Made by a program: the position numbers and the translations under genes
Shown: positions 1 through 6,822 of the stretch, in pieces
Layout of the letters: each line of letters begins with the position of its first letter
Position numbering within the stretch: position 1 is the stretch's first letter
NCBI GenBank assembly: GCA_009925965.1
Contig: RFPW01000097.1
Span: 1-7,685 of the forward strand
Length of the DNA: 7,685 bases
Source of the DNA: Betaproteobacteria bacterium
Lineage (GTDB): Bacteria > Pseudomonadota > Gammaproteobacteria > Burkholderiales > Burkholderiaceae_E
Reading direction: 5' to 3'
Notes under the pieces: generated by a model
What the model was told of the DNA's origin: nothing
Database searches by the model: none
The model's input: the letters and a program-made list of their open reading frames with translations, nothing else

Positions 1-155
1 ACGCTGGCTTCATTAATAAACCGGTGGTCGACCAATCGTCACGAGCGGTCGCTCATTCGGGGCCTTCCGATGTAGGGTTAAATCCTCCGGCTTGGTGGTA
101 TCCATAACCAACCCTGAGTTGGCGCAAATTCGGGACTCCTTCCTTTCTATGCAGG
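1..155. other. Non-coding leader upstream of the heparinase-like lipoprotein gene
   Basis: I see no convincing gene here. A minus-strand open frame entering this stretch is antisense to the lipoprotein signal peptide and reads as a Pro/Ala-rich shadow. Two short dyads are visible: the perfect 10-bp palindrome TGGTCGACCA at 25-34, and GAGCG-GT-CGCTC at 43-54. Their centres are about 19 bp apart. No clear -35/-10 pair could be assigned. The end of any upstream gene lies outside the window. Confidence 0.6.
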
Positions 156-2756
156 ATGAGTCTCGTGTCTTCTATTCCATCCAAGAAATCTGACTTCACC
201 GCGCCCTCATTTGCCGTGATCTCCGCAACTGCTTCAATCTGTGTCGCACTGGCCGCCTGCGGTGGTGGAGGCGATCCTACGTCAACCGACACCGGCGCAG
301 CGACTTCAGCGCCTGAAGTTAAGGCCGACACCCCCGCAACCGACGCGGCAGGTAATCCGATTGACCACCATGCTGGGGACCTGACCGATAATCGACTCGA
401 GTTGGCGCTTGCGCCAGTATCCGAATTGCCAGCGACTCAAACGCCGCAGGACCCCGCGCCGATGTTTGACCCAGGGCCACAGGCCATCGCTGGTGACCCG
501 AGCGTGGGTCAATCCGGCCCCGTCAGCAAATCGCTCGCACTGCCAGATCCCCCTCTTACGGTACTTGCCCCCGACTGGATCAGCGCCGCACCGGTCCAGT
601 CTGCGCCGGCAGCGCCCGTACACGGTGGGATTACCCGGCAGTCGCCGCCCGAATTCTCGTGGCCAGCGGTCTCTGGCGCTGCTTCCTATCGACTCGACGT
701 GAGCGGTGCGATGGGGATTTGGCCGAAGGTGGTGCGGGGTAATTGGGCGCAGTGGTGGACCGCCACATTCCCGGCAGGTGTTTATCAGTGGCGGGTACAG
801 CCACTTAATAGCACCGGAAATCCCTTGGGCTCGGCGAGCAGCTGGCGGACCTTCACCGTTGCCACCGATACGACCGAATTCCGGATTCCATCGGGCGACG
901 TCCTGATGGCGAACATCAAGGCCCGGGCCCGGCCGCGAAGTCTGCCCGGTAATGGCAATTTTGATGCGCAATGGGCGTCGCGGATTCGCACCGAGCGTAC
1001 GACCGATCTCGCCACTTGGTATACCCGGGTCAAGGGCAATGTGGGTTCGAATTTTGTATCGGAACCCACTGTTTATCCCAGTAGTGGCGGGGAATCCGTC
1101 TATACCTCGATGCCCGGAAAGGTTAATCCTTCCCTGGACTATATGGTCGAAGAAGCCTTGGTTGCCCGCATCAAAGGGGATACGGCCCTTCTCAAGGACT
1201 CGGCTCGGCGCGCGATCTTGTTGGCGGGCTGGAACCCCAATGGCGCAACCAGTCACAAAGAGCAGGATCAGGTTAACCGCTACATTGCGTCCGCCCTGGC
1301 GTTGATGTTCGACCGTTGCTATGACGTGTTGACCGATGCCAATCGAACGCTGATTCGGTCCGTGGTCCAGACACGCCTTAAAGGTCCGTTCGATGAACTG
1401 GTTGCCAGTCGTGCTCTCGAAAATCTACCCTACGATTCTCATGGCTACACGATCTTGGGACATATCGCCGCCGCTACTGCAGTGATGGCGGGTGAAGGTG
1501 CGCAGTTCGATAGTTGGGCCCAGGAAGCGATTCCGCTGTTTGCCAAGTTGACCAACCCTTGGGGGGGCGAAGAGGGCGGATTCGCCAATGGCTCAGCCTA
1601 TGCCAGTTATGTGCTTGCGCAAATGTCGGCCTCTGACGCGTTGCGAGACGCTTCCGGGATCGACATCTGGAAAAAGCCCTGGGGTCGCAATTTTGGCGTC
1701 TTCTTGACCCATATGTTCCCGCCTGGAGCACCGACCGGGGCATTTGGCGACGAGTCCGAATCCTTCCGCGAAGACACCACCAACTTTGTCGCATTGGCGC
1801 GTCGCGTGGATGTGCCATTGGTCAAGTGGAAAGCCGACCGCCTGACCGGGGTGGATCGATCCAACTACTGGCTGGTCGCAGCGCCTTTCATTGGATCCTC
1901 GGTCCCAACCGGCTTTGTCCCGCCCAAGGCCGAGGTGTTCTCGGATGTCGGCGTGGTTTCAATCCAGACCGATCTCGCCGATACCAAGCGCGCTTCCCTT
2001 TACTTCCGCTCTAGCCCGTATGGATCGGTCAATCATGGGCATGCTGATCAGAACTCATTCATCCTGAACGTTGGATCGAAGAGAACGTTCATCAACAGCG
2101 GAGTCGATGATTCTTATTGGTCGCCTCAATATAAGGCTTGGTATGTTCAGACCAAGGCCCACAACGCGATCACCTATGACGGCGGGGTTGGCCAAGTGGC
2201 AGGCAGCCTGGCGGCAAAGGGCCAAATCACCGCATTCAAGCGCAATGCAGCGGGTTACACCCTGACCAGCGGAGACGCCCAAAAGGCCTATCCAAGCGGC
2301 ATGAACCAGGCCACTCGGACCATCGTTGCCGCACCCGATGGATCCTTCATTACGGTGGATCAGTTAGGGGCATCTTCGGGCCGTCGTTGGGAATACAACC
2401 TGCACGTGCCTGGCGCTGCGACCACACTGGGGAGCGGTCGCGCGCAGGTCACCACAGATCGGGGAGCGCTATGTATTCAGCCGGTTGCGGCCACCCAGAG
2501 CCCAACCTGGTGGGGTTTCAGTCAGGCCAAAATCCCCGATATGGCGGTCAGTGGCTACGGTTCGCTCATGGGGACGTATCAGATGAAATGGACGGCGCCC
2601 TCGGCCGTTACAAGCGCCGTGCTGCCGATGCATTTTGATTTTGGCTGTAACAGCGCCGCGCCCGTGGTCACTCAGGCCAATGCGCAGGTCACGATTCGGT
2701 GGGACGGCTTCACCTGGGTCGTTGACAGTCGGGGGCGGCTGATTTCAGCGAGCTGA
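156..2756 (+). CDS. Heparinase II/III-like lipoprotein, probable polysaccharide lyase
   Basis: This 866-residue exported lipoprotein is probably a uronic-acid polysaccharide lyase. Its N-terminus is a lipoprotein signal with lipobox LAAC (lipidated Cys35), then a low-complexity Gly/Thr/Ala/Pro linker to about residue 155. A fibronectin-III-like module (about 157-238) contains FSWPAVSGAASYRLDV. A helical region resembling the DUF4962/alginate-lyase alpha/alpha toroid follows, including NPWGGEEGGFANGSAY (467-482), a Gly-rich stretch ending in a possible catalytic Tyr. The C-terminal beta domain has the heparinase II/III signature NHGHADQNSF (626-635; His627, His629, Asp631). Family knowledge supports lyase chemistry (beta-elimination), but the substrate cannot be read from sequence. 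The start is uncertain. ATG 156 has AGG directly against it, while in-frame GTG 165 has AGGA at 153-156 with 8-nt spacing; both keep the signal peptide. A terminator follows, so it is probably the last or only gene of its transcript. Confidence 0.85.
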   Translation: MSLVSSIPSKKSDFTAPSFAVISATASICVALAACGGGGDPTSTDTGAATSAPEVKADTPATDAAGNPIDHHAGDLTDNRLELALAPVSELPATQTPQDPAPMFDPGPQAIAGDPSVGQSGPVSKSLALPDPPLTVLAPDWISAAPVQSAPAAPVHGGITRQSPPEFSWPAVSGAASYRLDVSGAMGIWPKVVRGNWAQWWTATFPAGVYQWRVQPLNSTGNPLGSASSWRTFTVATDTTEFRIPSGDVLMANIKARARPRSLPGNGNFDAQWASRIRTERTTDLATWYTRVKGNVGSNFVSEPTVYPSSGGESVYTSMPGKVNPSLDYMVEEALVARIKGDTALLKDSARRAILLAGWNPNGATSHKEQDQVNRYIASALALMFDRCYDVLTDANRTLIRSVVQTRLKGPFDELVASRALENLPYDSHGYTILGHIAAATAVMAGEGAQFDSWAQEAIPLFAKLTNPWGGEEGGFANGSAYASYVLAQMSASDALRDASGIDIWKKPWGRNFGVFLTHMFPPGAPTGAFGDESESFREDTTNFVALARRVDVPLVKWKADRLTGVDRSNYWLVAAPFIGSSVPTGFVPPKAEVFSDVGVVSIQTDLADTKRASLYFRSSPYGSVNHGHADQNSFILNVGSKRTFINSGVDDSYWSPQYKAWYVQTKAHNAITYDGGVGQVAGSLAAKGQITAFKRNAAGYTLTSGDAQKAYPSGMNQATRTIVAAPDGSFITVDQLGASSGRRWEYNLHVPGAATTLGSGRAQVTTDRGALCIQPVAATQSPTWWGFSQAKIPDMAVSGYGSLMGTYQMKWTAPSAVTSAVLPMHFDFGCNSAAPVVTQANAQVTIRWDGFTWVVDSRGRLISAS

Positions 2757-2785
2757 ATTTGAGCTGACTTCGCAAAACGTTCGCG

Positions 2786-2818
2786 AAGCCCCGCCAGGCA
2801 ACTGGTCGGGGCTTTTTT
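2786..2818 (+). terminator. Rho-independent terminator after the lyase gene
   Basis: The arms AAGCCCCG (2786-2793) and CGGGGCTT (2807-2814) pair perfectly. The stem continues inward as CCAG (2794-2797) with CTGG (2802-2805), leaving one bulged T at 2806 and a GCAA loop, which fits the GNRA tetraloop class. A run of six T (2813-2818) follows. It lies 30 bases after the stop codon. An alternative hairpin, CTTCGC (2768-2773) with GCGAAG (2783-2788), shares three bases with the terminator stem. Confidence 0.92.
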
Positions 2819-2829
2819 CATTGGGGCGC

Positions 2830-2835
2830 TAGAAT
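2830..2835 (+). promoter_or_regulatory. Candidate -10 box for plsY (possible leaderless start)
   Basis: TAGAAT matches TATAAT at five of six positions. It ends six bases before the plsY ATG, so a normal start site would fall at or next to the A of the start codon. No purine-rich ribosome binding site lies between them. The expected -35 position falls in the terminator stem (CGGGGC at 2807-2812) and does not match TTGACA, so the promoter call is tentative. Confidence 0.4.
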
Positions 2836-2841
2836 TCGTTC

Positions 2842-3504
2842 ATGGAAATCGAATTGGTCAACAGTGTTGCGTACCTTCTTGCGTACCTGATTGGCTCAGT
2901 TTCCTTCGCGGTGCTGGTCAGCCGAACAATGGGTCTCTCAGATCCTCGCTCCTACGGGTCTGGCAATCCCGGTGCCACCAACGTTTTGCGCTCTGGCAAC
3001 AAAGTGGCTGCGTTAGCGACGCTTGTGGGCGACGCTGCGAAGGGCTGGGTGGCTGTCGCGTTGGCGCAGCGGGTTGGGCTGGAATGGGGGCCGGAATGGG
3101 GGCTCGACGCAACATCGGTTGCCCTCGTCGGGTTGTTTGCGTTTCTCGGACACTTGTTTCCGGTTTTTTTGAAGTTCCGGGGTGGTAAGGGGGTTGCAAC
3201 GGCTGCGGGTGTCCTGCTGGGCCTTAACCTCTGGCTCGGGCTTGGGACGCTGGCGACGTGGTTGCTGATCGCGGCCTTTTTTAGGCTCTCGTCCCTCGCC
3301 GCAATCATCTCTGCCGTGTTCGCACCGCTCTGGGCCTGGCTCCTCTTCGGCCGGCAGCCGGTCGTTCTTATTGTCGCGGTAATTGGCGCGCTGCTAATCG
3401 CTAGGCACCGGACTAATCTGGCGAAACTGTTGGCCGGAACCGAGGGCCGAATCGGTGAGAAAAAGGCCCCTGAGCCCGGGCCATCTGCCGCAGGCGAGGG
3501 CTAA
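2842..3504 (+). CDS. plsY: Acyl-phosphate:glycerol-3-phosphate acyltransferase PlsY
   Basis: PlsY moves the acyl group from acyl-phosphate (made by PlsX) to glycerol-3-phosphate, giving lysophosphatidic acid, the first committed step of phospholipid synthesis. It is an integral inner-membrane enzyme. The 220-residue protein is hydrophobic with several membrane segments and shows all three family motifs: GSGNPGATN (39-47), GHLFPVFLKFRGGKGVAT (103-120) and a C-terminal ARHRTNLAKLL (187-197). Its length is slightly above the usual 200 or so because of a polar Lys/Pro/Gly-rich tail after residue 200. Residues 81-88 (EWGPEWGL) come from a 12-bp tandem repeat between membrane segments. ATG 2842 has no evident ribosome binding site and lies just after a possible -10 box, suggesting leaderless translation. 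The stop codon overlaps the mak start (TAATG), so the two genes are probably cotranscribed and translationally coupled. Confidence 0.96.
   Translation: MEIELVNSVAYLLAYLIGSVSFAVLVSRTMGLSDPRSYGSGNPGATNVLRSGNKVAALATLVGDAAKGWVAVALAQRVGLEWGPEWGLDATSVALVGLFAFLGHLFPVFLKFRGGKGVATAAGVLLGLNLWLGLGTLATWLLIAAFFRLSSLAAIISAVFAPLWAWLLFGRQPVVLIVAVIGALLIARHRTNLAKLLAGTEGRIGEKKAPEPGPSAAGEG
3081..3104 (+). repeat. 12-bp tandem duplication inside plsY
   Basis: Two adjacent copies of GGAATGGGGGCC and GGAATGGGGGCT lie at 3081-3092 and 3093-3104 and differ only at the last base. The repeat is in frame and yields EWGP followed by EWGL at residues 81-88, in a loop between membrane segments and away from the catalytic motifs. 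Confidence 0.85.
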
Positions 3505-4403
3505 TGCGACTGGGTTTGGATCTCGGGGGAACCAAGATCGAAGTGGTTGCCCTCGACTCATCGGAACAGGAACGGCTCAGGCGTCGTATCGCAACGCCGC
3601 AGGGGGACTACGCCGCGACCCTGCGGGCGATCATCGATCTGATCGCTGCGGCGGAAGCTGATTTGGCCTGTCGCGCGACGGTCGGTCTGGGTATTCCAGG
3701 CTCCCTATCGGTTCAGTCGGGCAGGGTCCGTAATGCCAATTCCACCTGTCTCAATGGCCAGCCACTGCAAGCGGATCTTGAGCGATTGCTGGGGCGTTCA
3801 GTTCGAATTGAAAACGATGCCAATTGCCTTGCGCTGTCCGAAGCCACCGATGGTGCGGCTCAGGGCGCAGCGGTGGCATTTGCAGTCATCCTCGGGACGG
3901 GTGTTGGGGGCGGCGTCGTCGTCAATGGACAACTGGTCTCCGGACGTAACCGTATCGCCGGTGAATGGGGACACAACCCCTTACCTTGGCCGACTTCCGC
4001 GGAATGGGATGGCCCACCATGCTGGTGTGGTCGCAGGGGCTGCCTCGAAACCTGGTTGAGTGGACCGGCTCTTGCCGCTTCGTATTCGCCAATCGCCGAT
4101 GCCATTGCCCTCGAGACCGCTGCTGAAGCCGGGGATTCGCTCGCCATCGGGGCTCTTGATCTCTGGCTTGATCGGTGCGCGCGGGCGCTGGCCTCGATCG
4201 TCAATGTGCTCGATCCGGATGTCATCGTATTGGGCGGCGGGCTCAGCAAGATCCGTGATTTGCCGACCCGATTGCAGGCGCGCTGGGCGCCCTGGATCTT
4301 TTCGGATTGGGTTGAGACCCGCATCGTGACGGCGCGCTATGGTGATTCGTCCGGCGTCCGCGGGGCGGCCCGTTTATGGCCGGCAGGCCCCGAGGTTGGT
4401 TGA
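3504..4403 (+). CDS. mak: ROK-family fructokinase (Mak-like)
   Basis: This is probably an ATP-dependent fructokinase (fructose to fructose-6-phosphate, EC 2.7.1.4) in the cytoplasm. The 299-residue protein has the ROK pattern in order: phosphate-binding DLGGTK (6-11), NANSTCLNGQPL (77-88), ENDAN with catalytic Asp105 (103-107), GTGVGGG (131-137), GEWGHNPLP (153-161), and the zinc site formed by His156 with CWCGRRGC (173-180; Cys173, Cys175, Cys180). It ends with NVLDPDVIVLGGG (234-246) and GDSSGVRGAA (280-289). From memory, the motif wording is very close to E. coli Mak, including IENDANCLALSEA and GEWGHNPLPW. A related hexose or amino-sugar kinase specificity cannot be excluded. It overlaps plsY by one base, with a GAGGG ribosome binding site at 3496-3500 inside plsY. 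Fructose-6-phosphate can feed sugar-nucleotide synthesis, but a link to the downstream exopolysaccharide genes is inference only. Confidence 0.9.
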   Translation: MRLGLDLGGTKIEVVALDSSEQERLRRRIATPQGDYAATLRAIIDLIAAAEADLACRATVGLGIPGSLSVQSGRVRNANSTCLNGQPLQADLERLLGRSVRIENDANCLALSEATDGAAQGAAVAFAVILGTGVGGGVVVNGQLVSGRNRIAGEWGHNPLPWPTSAEWDGPPCWCGRRGCLETWLSGPALAASYSPIADAIALETAAEAGDSLAIGALDLWLDRCARALASIVNVLDPDVIVLGGGLSKIRDLPTRLQARWAPWIFSDWVETRIVTARYGDSSGVRGAARLWPAGPEVG

Positions 4404-4406
4404 GTC

Positions 4407-4456
4407 GGGCTCCACGAGCTAAATTCCGCACAGCATTACGTGGGCTCGCCAACGAG
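4407..4456 (+). repeat. Two related short dyads in the mak-epsE intergenic gap
   Basis: GCTC-CAC-GAGC (4409-4419) and CTCG-CCAA-CGAG (4445-4456) are small inverted repeats. Both lie in a shared context beginning GGGCTC (4407-4412 and 4442-4447) and ending ACGAG (4414-4418 and 4452-4456). The copies are 35 bp apart. They could be paired protein-binding sites or weak hairpins, but the match is short and may be chance. Confidence 0.3.
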
Positions 4457-4459
4457 ACT

Positions 4460-4485
4460 CAATGGAACCACTGGAGGTTCCATTG
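4460..4485 (+). promoter_or_regulatory. Perfect 10-bp hairpin over the epsE ribosome binding site and start
   Basis: The arms CAATGGAACC (4460-4469) and GGTTCCATTG (4476-4485) are exact reverse complements around the 6-base loop ACTGGA. The ribosome binding site GGAGG (4473-4477) is split between loop and right arm, and the right arm ends with the TTG start codon (4483-4485). In mRNA the folded form would mask part of the ribosome binding site and all of the start codon. As DNA it could equally be an operator. No T run follows, so it is not an intrinsic terminator. Confidence 0.7.
4473..4477 (+). promoter_or_regulatory. Ribosome binding site deciding the epsE start
   Basis: GGAGG lies 5 bases before the in-frame TTG at 4483. 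The alternative ATG at 4462 has only a weak CGAG upstream. This site favours TTG 4483 as the translation start. Confidence 0.65.
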
Positions 4486-5358
4486 CGCCGGTCATTTCTC
4501 CAATCCCTTGCCCACTCCTGCAGCGTTTCAACCTGCTTTGTCTTTTGGCTCGTGATGCCAACGGCCAACGCAGCGCCGCCTCGAGCGCTGTCCGTCGAGG
4601 CCTTGCCGCCACTCGCCGAGCAACGCTCAAACGGCGACTACCCCCTGGGATCAGGCGACGTCCTGAAAATCATGGTGTTTCAGCACCCGGACCTATCGAT
4701 TGAGTCCCGTATCGCTGATTCCGGTCGGATTACCTTTCCCCTCTTGGGTACGCTTCAAGTGGGTGGTCTGAGTACCGATCAAGCCGAGCGTTTGATTGCT
4801 CGGGGGTTACAGGAAGGGGGCTTCTTGCGAGATCCGCAAGTTTCGATTCAGGTGAGTCAGTTTCGGAGCCAGCAAGTCTCAGTTTTGGGCAACGTGAACC
4901 GCCCGGGGCGCTACCCGATGGATGCCCAGACCATGCGCCTGTCCGAGGTGCTCGCCCTTGCGGGTGGGGTTTCGGAGGGCGGGGGCGATCGAGTGGTCAT
5001 CACCACGGCGCAGACCGGTGCACCCAGACGCTTGGAAATCGATCTGAATGAAATCTTCATCGCGGGGAAGTTCGAACAGGACATTCCATTGCGGTCTGGT
5101 GATTCCATTTATGTTCACCGCGCTCCCGTTTATTACGTCTACGGGCAGGTACAGCGTCCCGGGATGTATCCCATTGAACGCGGGATGACGCTTGCTCAAG
5201 CCGTTGCAAAAGGGGGAGGGCTGACCTTACGCGGTACTGACCGGGGCCTGAGGGTGTTTCGCCGGGACGATCGCGGCGAGGTTCGCGTATCCGAACCCCG
5301 ACTCGACGAAGCCGTTCGAGCGTCTGACTTGATTTTCCTTCGTGAGAGTCTGTTCTGA
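4483..5358 (+). CDS. epsE: Polysaccharide export protein EpsE (Wza-like, SLBB)
   Basis: This is a secreted periplasmic/outer-membrane export component of a Wzx/Wzy-type exopolysaccharide system. From TTG 4483 the 291-residue protein starts MRRSFLQSL, with a hydrophobic core and signal peptidase I site PTANA|A near residue 30. No lipobox is seen, unlike classical Wza. A Poly_export domain follows (about 49-125; YPLGSGDVLKI and RITFPLLGTLQVGGLS). Two SLBB-type repeats come next, near VSVLGNVNRPGRYP and YYVYGQVQRPGMYP, each with a downstream LA-GGG stretch. The C-terminus LIFLRESLF fits the methanolan-type EpsE family. The alternative ATG 4462 would add MEPLEVP, putting two Glu in the signal n-region, and lacks a good ribosome binding site. 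epsF follows after 40 bases. Translation may be controlled by the hairpin over its start. Confidence 0.9.
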   Translation: MRRSFLQSLAHSCSVSTCFVFWLVMPTANAAPPRALSVEALPPLAEQRSNGDYPLGSGDVLKIMVFQHPDLSIESRIADSGRITFPLLGTLQVGGLSTDQAERLIARGLQEGGFLRDPQVSIQVSQFRSQQVSVLGNVNRPGRYPMDAQTMRLSEVLALAGGVSEGGGDRVVITTAQTGAPRRLEIDLNEIFIAGKFEQDIPLRSGDSIYVHRAPVYYVYGQVQRPGMYPIERGMTLAQAVAKGGGLTLRGTDRGLRVFRRDDRGEVRVSEPRLDEAVRASDLIFLRESLF

Positions 5359-5398
5359 GTGGCGTGCTCACCATGAACTCGGTGATTCGGAGAACCTC

Positions 5399-6802
5399 AT
5401 GAATCCACGTCAGCTGTTGATGATTGTTCAGGCCCGTTGGTGGGTCATCGTACTCACAACCCTCATTGTATTAGGTGGTGCCCTTGGGTTCGGTTTCACC
5501 CGCAAACCCACCTATCTCGCCAGCACACAGGTGCTCTTGGATCTGGGTGCAACCAATCCGGTGTCGGGGCCAGCCCTTCCGGCCGCGATGATGCAGGCCT
5601 ATCTGTCGACCCAAGTCGAAATCCTGACCAGCCAGAAAGTTGCGCTCAGGGTGGTGGATGCACTGGGTCTGACGGATTCGCCTGAAACCGCAGCGGCCTG
5701 GCAAAAAGAAACTCAGGGCCGGGGGGCGATTCGGCAATGGGTTGCAGATGGCTTGCTGCGACGCCTGGATGTCCGACCGACACGCGATTCGTCGGTTTTG
5801 TCGATCACTGCCACGGCTGGCAGCGCCGCAAGTGCAGCCTCAATTGCCAATGCTTTTGGCCAGGCCTACGTCGAGACCCAGATTGAAATTCGTATCGCGC
5901 CAGCCAAACAGTCCCGAATCTGGTTTGCGGAGCAGGTTCAGTTGCTGCGTGAACGGCTCGATCAAACTCAGCGGCGGGTAACGGATTACCAGCGTGCCAA
6001 GGGCATTTTTTCTTCCGACGAGCGCTTTGATGTTGAAAGCGCCCGACTCCTCGAGCTCTCGACCCAGATGGTCGGCTTATCCGCCCAAACCGGCGAGGCT
6101 GCTAAGCGTCGTCAACTTGCGGTCGAATCTCTGAGTCGCGGGGTGGCCTCAGATCTACCCGAAATTCTTCAGAACCCGCTGGTCCAGCAACTCAAGGCCA
6201 ATCAGGCGCGCCTTGAGGCCCGTCAGCGTGAGCTCTCTGCAGTTTACGGCCGCAACCACCCTGAGATTTTAAAATTGCAGCAAGAGCTTGACGCGACCCG
6301 TACTCGGGTGCTTCAGGAAATTGATACGGTCGCCAGCAGTATTTCCAAGAATTATTCGGTGGCCGAACGGCGAGAGCTCGAGGCGCGGACTGCCCTTGAT
6401 TCGCAGCGTGGCCGGGTGATGGCGATGAAGCAAAGTCGCGATGAACTCAGAGTACTTGAGCGCGATCTCGATAATGCCCAGCGGGCGTATGACCAGAGCC
6501 TGCAGAGGCTCAATCAGGCGGGTCTTGAGAGCCGATCGACCCAGGGCAACGTGGTGACCCTGAATCCAGCCGTCGAACCTCTCAAGCCCGCGAGCCCCAA
6601 TTTGACGCTGAACGGTCTCGTGGGAGCCTTTCTCGGCCTGATTCTTGGCTTCCTCGGCGTCCTGCTGCTCGAATTTTCCGATCAACGCATCCGTACCCTG
6701 GAGGACTTGGAAAACGTCTTGCCAGGTCCTGTGATCGGGCGGATCCGGGTTGTCGGCAGACGCCCCCTGCACCTTGGGGTTTCGCCTTCTTCGTTGACTT
6801 GA
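5399..6802 (+). CDS. epsF: Chain-length determinant protein EpsF (Wzz/Wzc-type copolymerase)
   Basis: This inner-membrane polysaccharide copolymerase sets polymer length and links the kinase to the exporter. The 467-residue protein has a short cytoplasmic N-terminus, TM1 (about 14-33) and a large periplasmic region. That region opens with a Wzz-type fold (YLASTQVLLD at 39-48) and continues as long heptad-rich coiled coil (about 180-380). A GNVR-like stretch YGRNHPEILKLQQEL lies at 283-297. A Pro-rich NPAVEPLKPASPN (389-401) precedes TM2 (about 404-424), as in Wzz proteins, and a short cytoplasmic tail follows. It has no kinase domain, which is supplied by the separate epsG gene. GGAGA at 5389-5393, 5 bases before ATG 5399, fixes the start. 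An upstream GTG at 5342 would overlap epsE and add a polar, unlikely extension. epsG starts 20 bases after the stop. Confidence 0.92.
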   Translation: MNPRQLLMIVQARWWVIVLTTLIVLGGALGFGFTRKPTYLASTQVLLDLGATNPVSGPALPAAMMQAYLSTQVEILTSQKVALRVVDALGLTDSPETAAAWQKETQGRGAIRQWVADGLLRRLDVRPTRDSSVLSITATAGSAASAASIANAFGQAYVETQIEIRIAPAKQSRIWFAEQVQLLRERLDQTQRRVTDYQRAKGIFSSDERFDVESARLLELSTQMVGLSAQTGEAAKRRQLAVESLSRGVASDLPEILQNPLVQQLKANQARLEARQRELSAVYGRNHPEILKLQQELDATRTRVLQEIDTVASSISKNYSVAERRELEARTALDSQRGRVMAMKQSRDELRVLERDLDNAQRAYDQSLQRLNQAGLESRSTQGNVVTLNPAVEPLKPASPNLTLNGLVGAFLGLILGFLGVLLLEFSDQRIRTLEDLENVLPGPVIGRIRVVGRRPLHLGVSPSSLT

Positions 6803-6810
6803 TGATGCTC

Positions 6811-6815
6811 AGGAG
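6811..6815 (+). promoter_or_regulatory. Ribosome binding site of epsG
   Basis: AGGAG lies 7 bases before ATG 6823 and selects it over the in-frame ATG at 6805, which lies upstream of the site. Confidence 0.75.
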
Positions 6816-6822
6816 CACAGGA

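Noticed and set aside
53..331. Minus-strand open frame crossing the leader and signal peptide region
   Set aside because: The Pro/Ala-rich translation is antisense to the lipoprotein signal and linker. No family is recognisable.
306..1256. Long minus-strand open frame (316 codons) opposite the lyase gene
   Set aside because: It is Arg/Gly/Pro-rich with no recognisable domain and lies wholly antisense to a gene with clear motifs. Long antisense frames are common in GC-rich coding DNA.
1561..1567. Run of seven G inside the lyase catalytic region as a phase-variation tract
   Set aside because: The run is short and encodes the conserved Trp-Gly-Gly. There is no sign of a frameshifted state. The same applies to the seven-T run at 3164-3170 in plsY.
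4396..4425. Possible eps promoter TTGGTT-18 bp-TAAATT
   Set aside because: Each hexamer matches consensus at only about three or four of six positions, and the -35 lies within the mak stop region. Not strong enough to call.
4462..4482. ATG 4462 as the epsE start
   Set aside because: It has a weak ribosome binding site and adds MEPLEVP with two acidic residues to the signal peptide n-region. TTG 4483 has GGAGG 5 bases upstream. Kept only as an alternative.
5342..5398. Upstream GTG start for epsF
   Set aside because: It would overlap the end of epsE and add 19 polar residues before the normal Wzz N-terminus. ATG 5399 has GGAGA at good spacing.
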